Positions 1 through 11,618 of a DNA stretch of 64,000 nt are shown here, one piece after another (the stretch's first letter is position 1; each line of letters opens with the position of its first letter). Below the pieces are notes generated by a model. It was not told where the DNA came from, made no database searches, and saw only the letters and a program-made list of their open reading frames with translations. The stretch comes from Bromus sterilis (taxonomy: Eukaryota; Streptophyta; Magnoliopsida; Poales; Poaceae): positions 5,022,001 through 5,086,000 of the forward strand of contig OX465599.1 of assembly GCA_950022295.1 (NCBI GenBank). The letters run 5' to 3'. A program made the position numbers and the translations under genes.

Positions 1-2945
1 AGTATCAGGAGGTACACTGGCCTTCAAAAACATGTCCTCGATGCCAACTGTAATAGGCTGAAGAGAACCACATATGACTTGGCAGTTCTCTGTGTTTGCT
101 GCGATTTCAACGTCAATAAGACCAGGTGATGGCTCTCGAGGGTCCATTTCTATCATTACTGATGCACGGTAACTTGATTCTTCCTGGTGGCAGTTATCTA
201 TGGGGACAATATCCACACCTGAACCTGGAGGCTCACCCAAAAGGAAAGGCACATGACATGAGGGAATTTTCCCAAACCGTGCACTGGATGAAAAGGTAAT
301 TGTCACTGCATAAAGGGCAGGCAACTCATCTTCCCCTTCAGAATGTGAAACAGGTGAATCAGATCCCCAAGCACTGTTAAATGTCTCTGAATCAAATCTA
401 AACGTGCAATGTATTTTGACTTTGAGACCCCCAGATGAGTGCAAGTAATCAGGAATGCATGAAAAGTGCCTTCTAAGTATTTCCAAAGTTTCAGCCCCCT
501 TTGAATCCATCACACGTAGTGCTTCTTGTGTATAGCCAATTCTCTCAATGGTAGGTTGTGGTGGCATTTCTTGCTCTGGAGGAGTCACACTCATGTCCTG
601 TATACTTAGAATGTGACCAGATGCTCTGCTCTGGACACTGAAATTAGGCAATGTGAGGGCCCATGACTGCTTCACAACCAGAGGCACAACTCTTTCAAGA
701 TGAATATACGATGCCAAACTAGGCATGATGTTGGGATCTTGAGCGGGACGTTCTGATCGGTCATCAAACATGGAACCCGGATGCGAGGGTGTGGGTTGCT
801 CTCCAATTCCCATGAGATTCCTCAGTTTTTTGCCAGGAATGCAAGACAACATCCGCAAACATATCCTGGAGGAACCATTTGAACCAGTCAGAAGGCAATA
901 GAGAAACCGATAGTATGTACCAAGCAATGTTACAATTATGTGTGTGTAATTTAAAGAAAGAAAAACGAAGATACCTTGCATGATCCCTGATCTCTAGGTC
1001 TGGGAATGACTCGATGGTCCGCACGAGTAGGTGAGTGAGGGGGCAGAATATATGAGAGCTGTGATGGTGCTTCAGCATGATACGACAAATGCCCACAACC
1101 TTGCTGCCCTGAGACCAGGACTTCAGTTCTGTGTCCGGGGCATGCTTCTTGGCAAGAGAAACCATCTGCTTGGTGAGCAATTCGATTAGCCGGAGCTGAG
1201 GGACTGCCTCATTCTGTGCAATCTTCTCAAAAAGGGGGTAGTAAGACGCGAGCTGGTAGCTCGGTTCAAGCCTCGGAAGCAGGCACTCGTCAACGGTTCG
1301 GAGCAACTGTTCCCCCACCCACCGGTGTGTGGTGCATGCTAGCAGGCGGTTGATGAAATCAGCAATCACTGGGACTAAACCTCGATGTTCTGATGCCATA
1401 TCAACCAGCATAGCCTGCATAAAGAATGGCGCACAAACTTATTAAACACTAAATTTCACTGCAGTAGCACGGAATGAAGGTCCTTGCAAGTAGATGAGTG
1501 TGCCTATCATTAACTTTCCCCGTAATTTCTACCTGGAAATGGTGGAAGGTAGTTTTATTCAGGAGCTCACCAGCTCCGGAGCAACCCATGGCATTGTCAC
1601 TGTGAGGGGCAGCACCAACCAAGACCCTGTGCAGAGCTCGGAACGCAACACATGTCTCAGTACTCCATGCAGGGAGCCACCTGAAGGCCGAAACACAGAC
1701 CAAGCCATCATCGATGAGCTCAGTCGTCTGCTTGCCATAACTACCTCCTTCAACCTTATCACTGTTGATGCTAGCAGCAACAAATCCAAGACAGTCCAGC
1801 TTCTTAGCCTTGAGTGCCAGGGGGTCGAACATGCCAGGGTAGAACCATTTGGCAAGTCCAGGTACTGAATCTCTGAACCTCTCGGACCCAAGCAGCCAAT
1901 GCAATGCCAGCAATCGCACCGGGAGTGGCCGGTGCGCCTCGCAGGCAGCCGAAGCTAGGCGGCGCGCCATCTTGCGCTCGTCCTCAGCACCAAACGCGTC
2001 AGGGAACTGGGCGAACAGTGTGAGCACCGAGTGCAGCAGCAGCGGGCTCGACGAATACGCCATCCCACCGAACTGCACCTTGACGTGTGCCGCGATGGCC
2101 GGCGCCCACTCCAGAACCGCCGATGCCACCTCTGCGACGATGGCCGTGACCTCCATTGCCGCTGCGGGAGTCAGCACCTGCGGCCTCTCCATGACCAGCG
2201 CGAGCACCTTCCTTATCTCCCTCACGTTCTGCTCCGACGGGGGTAGGGGAGCGGGCGGCGGCGTCAGCGAGGAGAGGAGGTGAGCCGGCACGGAGAACGG
2301 GACGGGCGGGCCGGAGACGGCGAGGATGGAGGCGCTGGATCCGAGCCTGCCGAGGCGGACGGCGCCGCGTGCGGCGGATGCGAGCAGGAGGATGTAGGAC
2401 TGGGCGGCCGGGGAGCGCTCGGCGGAGGCGAGCGCGTAGGCGTGGCCGAGCACGTCGGCGAGGAGGCCCGGGAGGGCCTCGTCGAGGGCCCTGAGCGCGT
2501 CGCAGGCGAGGGCGCGCGCGGCGCGGTCGGGGGCGTGGTTGGGGCGGTTGGCGGCGGCGAGGAGCGCGCCGACGAGCCCCGCGAGCGGAGGGGACTGCTC
2601 TTCGGGCGCCTCGAGCGGCGCGGAGAGCGCGGAGGCGAAGGCGGAGGCGACGGTGAGGAGGAGGTGGTCGCGGAGCGGGTGGTCGGCGGGGAAGGCGAGG
2701 AGGGAGGCGAGGAGGAGCGGGAGGTGGCGCGCGGGGTCGGGCGGCGGGAGGAGGTGGTCGTCGACGAAGGCGAGGAGGAGCGGCTTGAGGTGGGAGGGGA
2801 GGTCGCGGCGCGGGAGCGAGGAGAGGGCGAGGTCGAGCAGCGGGAGGTGGAGCCAGCGGTCGCGGCGGGGCGGCGGGGAGGAGAAGTCGTCCAGCAGGTG
2901 CTCCCACTCCTGCGCCGTGAGGGTCGGCGGCGGTCGGGGGTCCAT
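1..2945 (-). CDS. AP5B1: AP-5 complex subunit beta-1-like protein, 5' part (three exons, runs off the left edge)
   Basis: Three minus-strand exons join in frame: 1533-2945 (starts MDPRPPPTLTAQEWEHLLDDF), 975-1414 and 865 down to base 1. Junctions are CAG|GTAGAAA ... TTTATGCAG|GCT and CAAG|GTATCTT ... CTCCAG|GATATG. The second join reads DHAR-ICLRMLSCIPGKKLR, a smooth continuation. The 906 codons present compare with about 1,100 residues in plant homologues, so roughly 200 C-terminal residues lie outside the window. The helical, alpha-solenoid-like N-terminus with the 'EWE.L.DDF...RRDRW' opening is what I recall for the plant AP-5 beta subunit, which acts with AP-5 zeta, mu and sigma in late-endosome sorting. 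Exon 1 is very GC-rich with a low-complexity Ala/Leu/Pro stretch, common in grass first exons. The family call is from memory of plant homologues, not from a search. Intron 1 is 118 bp and intron 2 is 109 bp. Confidence 0.78.
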
Positions 2946-3180
2946 CGCCGGCGGCGTGGACCGGCGTGGGGGGAGGCGGAGGCCAGATGTGGTGGTGGTG
3001 GTATCTTTCTGTTGTCAGAGGGAAGATGCGAGATGCGGCGGTGGTGGGCTTTGGATGGGTCGTTGGGGGTTTGGGGCGGAGGAGTGAGCCTCTCTCTCTC
3101 TTTCTTCTTCTTCAGTGGGCTCATCATCATCCCCACTACTGGACTGGGCTTTTAAGTGCATTGCCCACATTTTTCCCACT
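2946..3180 (-). promoter_or_regulatory. 5' leader and proximal promoter of the AP-5 beta-like gene
   Basis: This is the sequence directly upstream of the ATG at 2945. It holds a CT-rich run at about 3088-3114, read as GA repeats on the coding strand, a common feature of plant 5' leaders. No clear TATA box was identified. The transcription start is inferred, not seen. Confidence 0.35.
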
Positions 3181-6073
3181 CTCCAGCAGTTTTCCACCCC
3201 TAAAAAAAGCACTTTTTCCGGCTACTTCCCCCCATGTTTTTTTAGGGGATACTTCCCCTCATGTTGGTTACTTTGAGAACAAATGATAATTTTTCAGTGA
3301 ATATGCTTATCGCATTTTTGTTACTATTGAGATGCGGCGTGAGGCTTGGCTGGAAGAACGAAGGGACCCTTGAATTCTGACGCAGAGAAAAAAAATCATG
3401 GAAGCTCCTATGAAATACTCAAGTACATGCTAAACTGAGTTATTTCCTTTGGAGCATTTCAAATGTTTGGCTTCCAACAAAGGATCTTAGGCATCATAGA
3501 AAAATGATGTCTACCAATACATGTTTACTCTATGGTATAGAAGACTTTTGGCCTCACTCTCTTCTCAAATGCAGTATGTCTCTATACGTATGGTCTTTAG
3601 CAGCACCATATTCATTTGAAGTTTTGATGGAAATAAAAGAGACAAACCCAAAGCAATGGATATTCACTCTGATTGACACATTGCTAAAGTCATAGTAACA
3701 TTATGGGTTATCTAGTATGCTCGCAAGCAGGCTATTCATGCAAACAACATTTAGAGTCTGCTATCTATGAATATATTTTTATTTTGGAACAGAAGCCCTT
3801 AGGAAAGTTGGGCCAAAAATTAGACTGCGCGATAGAGATCGATAGTACATCAAATATGACGTTCAGAAATGCTCCAATCAACAAAACTGACGGCCAGAAA
3901 TCAAGGGGGCATGAGAGGGCTTGGTTTAGGTTCAGTTTTACATTCCTAAATATTTATCAACAAATACATTGTTAGGCTCGAGGTTATCAAGTCCCAACAT
4001 GACGCACATCTCCAATCAAGGAGCCCTAACATTATGACGAACTTCTCCCTTGCAATGTAGACAACTATATGGGTGGACGCGGGAGTTTCTAGATCAGGAT
4101 CAGGTCGTACGACTGCAAGTCTTTGCAGAGGTGCCGATGGGCTATACTTGGAATCCTCAGTGCTAGTTATTCGGGGTGTCACTGACCCGGCATCTATTGA
4201 AGCTATAGTCTATAGTAAAGCTTTATCCTTGGTTGATGACCTATTTCTTCAAGTTATTTCATTCGATTTTGTGCTTTATATCCCTCTCATTACAATGTCT
4301 AATTCATACTCATTTTTGATATAGATTAGTTCATTAGCATGACTTTGATATTTTATTTAGGGGAGAAAAATTGCATGCGTCCATAGAAATCAATTTATCA
4401 TCAAACTATTAGACTAAAATTTTGTTTTGATTAGATGTTTACTAGAAGGACCGTATGTGACTCACACGAGGAAGTCTCTCACGTGCCGCAGGAAATGGAG
4501 CATATGCAGGATACAAAACGGGGAAAAACGAAATAATCAAATGGAGCAATTGGGAATGTAACAAAAAGACTAGACGCACGTAACGGTGCCTTGTACCAGC
4601 GATCGTACCCACCGTTGTTAACTCCAGGAGGTCTAACCAAACAACCTTTGCAATTCGAAGCAGAGCAACCGTGAGACCAAGAAACAGAAGTCAAAACCAC
4701 CATCTTCCATCTACAGTCGTTGTCGCCATTTCCCATCTCATTCTCCATCTCCACTATCATCATCCACCACTTAGTCATACTTGTAACTGTGTATCGCAAT
4801 AAGCAAACATTGTATTTGACATTTTATCAATTAATTATGTTTCTTTCATTTGCAATGCTTTCTCTTTGTGATCCGGTCGCTATCTGTGAGTATATGCAAT
4901 CCTATGTATTTGTGTAATTGGGATCATTGGGGACTTTGACTCCAACATGTTTGTTCGTGTTCCTGTAGTTGAGTTGTCTTGTGTCTTATTCTCATTCTAA
5001 GACCTTGCATGTACCTCGCATGGATCGCTATAACAAACATTGGTGACAATAAGGATCGGTAGGGTAGCGTATAAGAAATTGACTTTGTGGTGTAGTCATT
5101 AAACACCTAATAATTTTGTATAATTTATCTTAACAATAGAGGTAACCCCTCGCAACGATAAGGTTCATCTATGTGAGAAATGACTCATGATGAAGGTAGT
5201 GAACCGGTCATGACGTACTTCAGACGCATCCCCCACCTCGACAATTCACGGACATGTCGACATGGGTGTCACTAGGACTATGTTTAATATCAAGATAAGA
5301 TCCTGTCCGCTAATATATTGTTGTACTTGTAATTATAAGACCCCATCCCATGCCTACTTTACCATCATTGTTAACATAGAAAAAGTATACGATGTGTGTT
5401 TAAGGTCCAGAGACTTAAAACTAAAGATATTCATCAGTTTGTGTAAGAATCTTTTGATAACAGAACACAAGCTCTCATGGGTTCGATACTGAGGTTCACC
5501 TTTAGGAAAAAGATGAGAAATTATCTACATCTGAAACCGGATCAAAAGGTAACAATGATCAAAACCCTTTGGATGTATAGATTTACAGTCTGGTGTTTAG
5601 GAACCAGATTTAGTGAGAAATTTTAGGAAAACGAGATTTAGTTTGTCATACACATCGATCCATCTTCCATAGTTTTTCCAGTTTTGCTTAATTGAGACAA
5701 CTCACAATGATTGATCCATCTTTAGCCTTCCTCTAGTTTGGCGCTTGGGAAGGATAAAACTGAAATTGTACTTATTTTAATTCATGATTTTGTAGGTTTG
5801 GTTGAGTTCTTGCCTTTCCAGTTTTATTAAGATTTAATGGCAGAACCCCTGCAAGTAAGATAGGCTTCCATACAAAATTAATTTGTTTTGTGTGCACCTA
5901 GATGTGTGCCAATAACTATATTTTTTTGTGTAGGGAGAATGAGATTCCTATTTGATTGCCTCAAGTTGATCAAAAATTTAGAAATTTAGGCACCCATCAC
6001 CGAGCGAGATGGACTTGTTTCCTTCAGAACTGGGCTTTAGTAATGGCAAGACATCACGTGGATTTGCAAGTTA
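3181..6073. other. Intergenic DNA, no gene recognised
   Basis: Only short ORFs occur here, and none shows a recognisable domain or exon structure. A small imperfect tandem repeat, cttcccc-catgtt, lies at 3220-3262. Parts have the feel of decayed transposon DNA, but no terminus or target duplication could be fixed. Confidence 0.5.
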
Positions 6074-6798
6074 AAGCATCTCCAGACGCGCCCCTCAACA
6101 CCCCCCAAGGGTGTCTTTTTCCGTCGGCACACAAAAATTCGTCCAGTTGTGGCTCCAGTTCCTTGTTTTCCACCGGTTTGAGCCAAAATTACATGCGGCG
6201 AACCCAAGCCAAACCTAGCGCACCGATATCGCCCAACCAAAGCCGAAGAAGGCGAGAGCGCCGATGGCAAGGCCCTCAGGCTTGACGAACGCTCAGTGGA
6301 AGGCCGTCGTTGATCGTCGGGCGACGGTCACCAACGATCGGCAAAACAGGCTGAACATCAAGAAGGCTAGGGACACGGCGACGGCGGAGCGGGACGAGTG
6401 GTCTTGAGCGCCCATGGCGAACAAGCGCTAGGCAGGCCAGTACACACAAGGCGCGTGGGGTAGCCAGACGTCGTCGGCCAACTTCTCGCCGCCAGTGTGG
6501 GGGTACTCTCGCCCTCGCCTAAATACGTCGACGGTGACGCGCTCGGCGGCTTCAATCCCAACATCACCTTTTCGCATTGCTCTGCGCCTCGCCACTCCAT
6601 CTTCATCAGCCCAGACCCGCACGCGCCCTCCGCGTTCACCGTCGACCTCAACGTCCAGTACGGCTACTCGCCGACGTACTCAGACTCGCCTACGCCGACT
6701 GTGCGCCATGGACCCCTACCCTTAGAACCAAGCTCGACGTCGCAGTTCAGCAACAGCGATGCCGAGATGGACGAGATCATCACAAACATCTCAGTCAC

Positions 6799-8236
6799 TG
6801 ATGTCTATACATGCTTATATTCTTGTAGACTATGTTGGGCCTCCAAGCGCAGAGGTTTGTAGGACAGCAGCAATTTCACTGAAGTAGATGACCTAAGGTT
6901 TATCTAACTCAGGGAAGTAGAGTTTGAAGATGGTCTCTCAAGCAACCCTGCAATTAATAAACAAGAAATCTCTTGTATCCCCAATACACCTAATACAACT
7001 AGGAGTTGTATAGGTGCACTAGTTCAGCGAAGAGATGGTAAACTATGAGTGATAGGTGTGAGAAAACAAAGTAATATAAATCTGTGATTTTTTTACAACA
7101 AGCAAATAAGTAGTAGATGTGAGCATAAATGGTGTTGCAATGGTGGAAACAAATCCTAGGCTTCATACTTTTACTAGTGGCAACTCTCAACAATATTAAC
7201 ATAGTTTAATCATATGATATTTCCACTAAAACATGCAATTGAGACATACTCGAAGGTCATTCCTTTGTTACCAAGAGAGGGCGAGAATTGTGTAGGGCTA
7301 CAAAAGCACACCTTAGAGTTTGAGTTCTCATCTATAGATTTCTCAATGTCACCGCGGCCATCCAACGAGAGTACCACAATCATCACAACATATCTCAAAG
7401 ATAGTCAAAGACAAGCACCAAGACTCTCAATGTTTAATCAATTCACAATAGAAGAAGACACTCATGAAAATATTCTTCTAAATATATGTCCAATAGACCC
7501 ACTGTCACCATGATCTCAGAGATTATACTAGCTATAGACAAGTGAGTACATCAAATCCAATACATAGAAGAATGGAAAACGTCATGGGATCACTCTAGAT
7601 TAACATAGCCTATGATCATAATCAAGATCACATCATGGAAGAGAGAATTAACCACATATATAATTATATAAGACCTCAGCCCCGCAGAGGAACTACTCCC
7701 GCATCATGGAGGGAGGAAACAACGTCGATGAAGATGAATCGGGGGGCACTTCCTGGTCCCGAAAGGGTGCCGGAGCAGGAATTCTGGTCCCCCTAAGCTT
7801 GTTGGTGATGGCGGCGGAGATCGAAATTCCTTTCGGAGAAAAGTGTTGGATTTTCAGGATTTCCTCTACGGGGGTAAAAATAGGAGCCAAAGTGGGGCCC
7901 GAGACGTGGGACCAGCCGCCCAGGCGGCCAGAGGGCGCGACCCCACCCTTGGCCTGGGGGCTGTGGGCCACTCCTAGAGCTCATCCTCCGGCTGGAGGAC
8001 TCTTTCGGTGAATAAGAATTTTGGTATTTTTTTGGAAATTTTCTGAGCACTTTGATTTTTCACCTTTTTCCACAATCCGCGAACAAGAACAGATAGAAAC
8101 TGGTACTGGGCACTGGATTAATAGGTTAGTTCCCAAATATGCTGTAAAAGACATGAAAGTTCATCGAAACATGTAGCAATATCACCAAAAGGAGCGTGGA
8201 ACAAGCAAAAATTATAGATACGTTTTGGACGTATCA
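6799..8236 (-). mobile_element. Solo LTR, gypsy-type, inside the Harbinger-like ORF1
   Basis: The plus strand starts TGATGTCTATAC and ends GACGTATCA (1438 bp), giving inverted TGAT/ATCA ends. On the minus strand it opens TGATACGTCC..CGTATCTATAATT, a start shared with the LTRs at 31392 and 39202. Flanks are gtcac on the left and gttgc on the right, a degenerate 5-bp duplication differing by two transitions. No internal retroelement domain is present, so it is a solo LTR left by LTR-LTR recombination. Family name is not assigned. Confidence 0.65.
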
Positions 8237-8513
8237 GTTGCCGCCGCTTCGTTCGTCGGACACTGGACACCGGCGGCGAGATGGAGCAGGTCAATGTCGA
8301 GAAGGAGCTGGAAGAGGAAGAACAGGTGGAGCCATCAGCCGAAGGGAAAAAGGAAGAGCCAACAGCCAAAGGGCGAGCCTCACGACAATTGGACGCTAAA
8401 GAAAAGTGGGTGCCTTGCCGAAGCATGGAAGACTGTCAGGTATGACCTCACCGGCGCAAATCAGAACACCAACACCTACTGGCGAAGGATCAAGACGGTG
8501 TTCGACGAGCGCA

Positions 8514-9883
8514 CACTACTAGAAAAAGGCTATTAATGGCGTACCTGTTTTTGCTATTAATGGCACACTGTAGGTGTGCCACTATTAACATGTCACTAGT
8601 AACAAATAGTAATGGCGCACCTCTGGTGCGCCATTAGTAATACAAATACTAGTGGCGCACCACCTAGTGCGCCATTATTAACACTTCAGGTGCACCACTA
8701 CTAACAGCCAAGATGCGCCATTGCTATTTTTTAATTTTCAATTTGGATCTGGATCACGAGATTTTTTCTCTTTTTTTTGCTAATTTTTGTTTTCGGATTA
8801 TTTATCCCGTTCATCTAGCCCATTTTTTGCTTGTTCCAAAATTGGTGGGGATGATGGAGGAGAGGAGAGAAAAGGATGGAGGAGAGGATGAAGGAGAGGA
8901 TGGAGGAAAGAAGAGGTTGGAGGATGGAGGAAAGAAGAGGTTGGAGGATGAAGGAGAAGAGTGTGAGGAGGAAGGAGGGGAGAACATGAGGAGGAGGAGG
9001 AGCAGACGCGGACACGAGGAAGAAGATGGAGGAGCTCTGCTCTTGACGTCCATGGCGAGGGAAGGCCTCCTCTTGACGTCAATGGGAGGGGAAGAGGAGG
9101 AGTGGAGGAGAAGGAGGATAGGAGGACGATAAGAATGAAGAAGTAAGGAGGAGAAGGAGGCCGCCCGACCCTTATATAATTTGTCCCGGCTTAGTAGTGG
9201 CGCACCTTGTACTGGTGCGTCACTCCTATTTTTTTGTTTTTTGTAATTTGGAAGGCGGGAACATTACGAGTGGCGCACCGTGGTGCTGGTGTGCCATTAA
9301 TAGTTTTGAAATTTCATAACTTTTTCTGTTTGGCTTTTAGGATTCTAGTAGATTCTTTTTAATTTTTTTATCAGAGGTCGTATGCAAAAGTTATTGCCAT
9401 TTTATCGAAACACAATGGCTTTTTACAAAAAAATTCAAAATTTATGTTTGTTAATTTTCCTAACAACTAGAACACATAATATATGGGCATCTTAAAGGAT
9501 TTTAAAATTTGAAATTTCTATCATTTTCTTTTATTTTTATTAAAACTGAAAAGGCGATCCGATGGGGTGTGTGTTTTCGTGGGTGTGTGGGAATTTTGAG
9601 GATCAAATACTTGTGGCGCACCAGTCTGGTGCGCCATTGCTATTTTTTGATGGGTCCAACCTCTCCTAGGCTGCTTGGCTCTGGTGCGCCACTGGTAAGC
9701 CTAGGGAGGGCTGGTCTGAGCCAAAAAAAAAGTAGTGATGCACTGCCTACATAGTGCGCCACTATTTTAAAAATATTAGTGGAGCACCTATATGTGGTGC
9801 CCCACTTCTATATAGCAGTGGCGCACCACATCTATACCGCGCCACTAATGTTGATATTACGGATAGCCTTTTTTCTAGTAGTG
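8514..9883. mobile_element. Non-autonomous CACTA transposon, 1370 bp
   Basis: Both termini are present: CACTACTAGAAAAAGGC on the left and the inverted copy GCCTTTTTTCTAGTAGTG on the right. The element is flanked by the 3-bp duplication GCA (8511-8513 and 9884-9886). Subterminal regions carry many copies of TGGCGCACC / GGTGCGCCA in both orientations, the usual transposase-binding pattern of CACTA elements. There is no transposase frame. The centre is purine-rich. It sits inside the Harbinger-like ORF1, so it is younger than that element. Confidence 0.9.
8850..9150 (+). repeat. Purine-rich repeat tract inside the CACTA element
   Basis: GGA/GAA-rich DNA. A 24-bp unit starting gaggatggaggaaagaagag is repeated in tandem at about 8905-8953. 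The open frames across it are low-complexity (Glu, Gly, Arg) and are not regarded as genes. Confidence 0.6.
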
Positions 9884-10760
9884 GCAAGATGGCCGACCTT
9901 GACTTTGCCAGCATCCACATGGATCGCGGCGAGAAGGACATGGCCAACCGTTGGGCGACCATCCAGCAGGCCTGCAACAAGCGGCATGTGATCCAGCAGG
10001 AGGTCATTGCTCTACTGGAGAGCGGCGCAAACGTCGAGCGTCAGGTATGTCCATGGCTCGTCGGCCCAGCTATTCACAGTGTGCTTTGTCGACACTTGTT
10101 CTTCGTCTGTGCAGATGGTCCGTATGTTCGACATGTTTTGCCAAGACAACCACGACCTCGCCTTCAAATTCCTTCATGTATTCACCAAGATTGAGTCGTG
10201 CGAGAAATGGACAGAGTGTCGGCTCGCTCTCGCCAAGGACAAGGATACCGTCTACACGGCGAACGCGCCTGTCTTGGGTAGAAGGGTGTTTTGATGGCAA
10301 CAAAAAAGCTAATGTGGCGAAGGACTCGGCACCCGCTGCCGAACGACTAAAGTCGTCAATAGAACAGTGCACGACCGACGCCAAGAGCGCCCCTAAGAGG
10401 GAGGAGCAGACCGAGGCGAGGTGGTCGGTGTTGAGAAGGAGGACGTCAAGCTCGACCTTCTGAGGACCAACATCTCCGCAAAGAAGAGGAACACCGACCT
10501 GACGTTTCTGATGGGAGCAGACATGGCGACGATGGACCCGCAGGTGAAGACGTGCTACCTGGCGGAGCGCGACCTTATCTTGAACCAGATGCCGAAACCG
10601 ACAACGACCACTGCCACGGCAACGCCGAGCACTGCAACTGCGTCCACTCCTACGCCGAGCTCTCCCACGCCCACGGTAGAGGAGCCTGCCATTTGATCGC
10701 CGGACTTTGGCATGATGATCGCAGTACTTGTGTCTTTTTTGGTAGTGGGAAAGAGAATTT

Positions 10761-11039
10761 TTTGAATTTTGTGTGTTTGAGGATTGAAATCTGGAGGCGG
10801 TTGGAAACGTGTGGCCCTTCAAGCCAAAAAAAAAACCCGCTGATGTAAACGCACAAAGACCCATATGCCCAAGGAGAGGTGGGTTGTTGAGCAGCTGTGG
10901 GATGGGAAAGGAACGGCATCTAGAGAAGGGGAAAGGCATAGGCTAGGCTGCCTTTGGCACGGCAAAGGCAGAGAATCTGCTGCGCCGGCCGGCAAGAGAG
11001 ATGATGAGACGAGGCCGAGTGGCCGACCACGACGGCGAC
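10761..11039. other. Short spacer between Harbinger remnant and NLR1 leader
   Basis: No gene, terminus or repeat could be identified. The ORFs here overlap in all frames and look like chance. Confidence 0.4.
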
Positions 11040-11618
11040 CCAACGACTACCCCCACTTTCACCTCACTGCCACTTGCTGCCCACTCTCGACTCGACCTGG
11101 CGAAATCCCCTTCTCGCTCCGCTCCGCTCCACTCTCGCCATCGCCGGCGCCGGAGCTTCTCCTCTGTCGCCGCAGCCCCCCACTCGGCGGCAGATCCATC
11201 CCCCGCTAGCTAGGTACGCGCGAGTAGGACCGGCCGTGTGCCGTGCTTCCATCTCATCTCCTTGCATGACGCCGCCAGCACCGCCGGCAGGGCGTCCAAC
11301 ATTACCTCGTTCGGTTGCGCTTACGGCTTACCTCGTTTAATATAATCCATTCATCTTCTTTCAACTCCAGATCCACAACGCCGACGAAATAATTGATCCA
11401 CTCTTCGTTCACTCGTCGTTCAAATCCACTGTTCAACTTGCACTGCGAACCCAGCGAGCTGGCTCTGAGTATCAGGTATGAACCTACAGTAGCTTCCAAT
11501 CAAAACTCCGCTTCCACAGGATGGATTTGCAGCTAATAATCCACCCTCTTTTTCAGCTTGTCCATTTGCAGCTAGCTATTTACTGTCGACTGCCCGAGCT
11601 CTGAACTTAAACGTGGCC
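11040..11618 (+). promoter_or_regulatory. 5' leader of NLR1, probably with leader introns
   Basis: The segment is related to the leaders of NLR2 and NLR3: 'gagcttctcc..', 'gatccatccc..gctag' followed by GTACG, then ATCAG|GTATGAACC. The last intron is best supported: donor at 11476 and acceptor ending at 11556 (TTTTTCAG), 81 bp. Its NLR3 counterpart is 85 bp with the same donor sequence. An upstream donor after CTAG at about 11213 is plausible. Conservation of donors across paralogues suggests spliced untranslated exons. Confidence 0.5.

Larger units (their letters stand above)
6264..10696 (+). pseudogene. Harbinger-associated Myb/SANT-like ORF1, broken
   Basis: The frame begins MARPSGLTNAQWKAVVDRR at 6264 and meets an in-frame TGA at about 6405. 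Later pieces read DGDALGGFNPN and VQYGYSPTYSDSPTPT, then TYWRRIKTVFDER before the CACTA and DFASIHMDRGEKDMANRW after it. The C-terminal part includes KLDLLRTN and FLMGADMATMDPQVK and stops at 10696. A 70-bp GT-AG intron (10045-10114) joins GANVERQ to MVRMFD. A frameshift follows APVLG near 10275. Proteins of this kind are the DNA-binding partner of the Harbinger transposase; many genomes annotate them as GST-T3-like or NAM-associated by mistake. Two insertions, a stop and a frameshift make this copy non-functional. Confidence 0.6.
6074..10760 (+). mobile_element. Decayed PIF/Harbinger-like element, nested with a solo LTR and a CACTA
   Basis: The left end reads TTA followed by AAGCATCTCCAG, one base from the GAGCATCTCCAG terminus I know from Triticeae Harbinger elements, which use a TTA target duplication. 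The body carries a broken Myb-like ORF1 in three pieces (6264-6798, 8237-8513, 9884-10696). No right terminus with the matching GGAGATGCTC was found, so the right limit is approximate. No DDE transposase frame was seen, so the element is non-autonomous or truncated. Confidence 0.5.

Noticed and set aside
2280..3155. Plus-strand ORFs opposite AP-5 beta exon 1
   Set aside because: They are low-complexity Gly/Glu/Arg frames caused by GC-rich coding DNA on the other strand.
6833..8236. LTR start at TGTTGGGCCTCC (6833)
   Set aside because: TGATGTC at 6799 matches the inverted ATCA end better and gives a closer, if imperfect, target duplication.
8713..9132. A 139-residue ORF in the CACTA interior
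   Set aside because: It is a purine-rich repeat translated into Glu/Gly/Arg, with no conserved domain and lying within the transposon.
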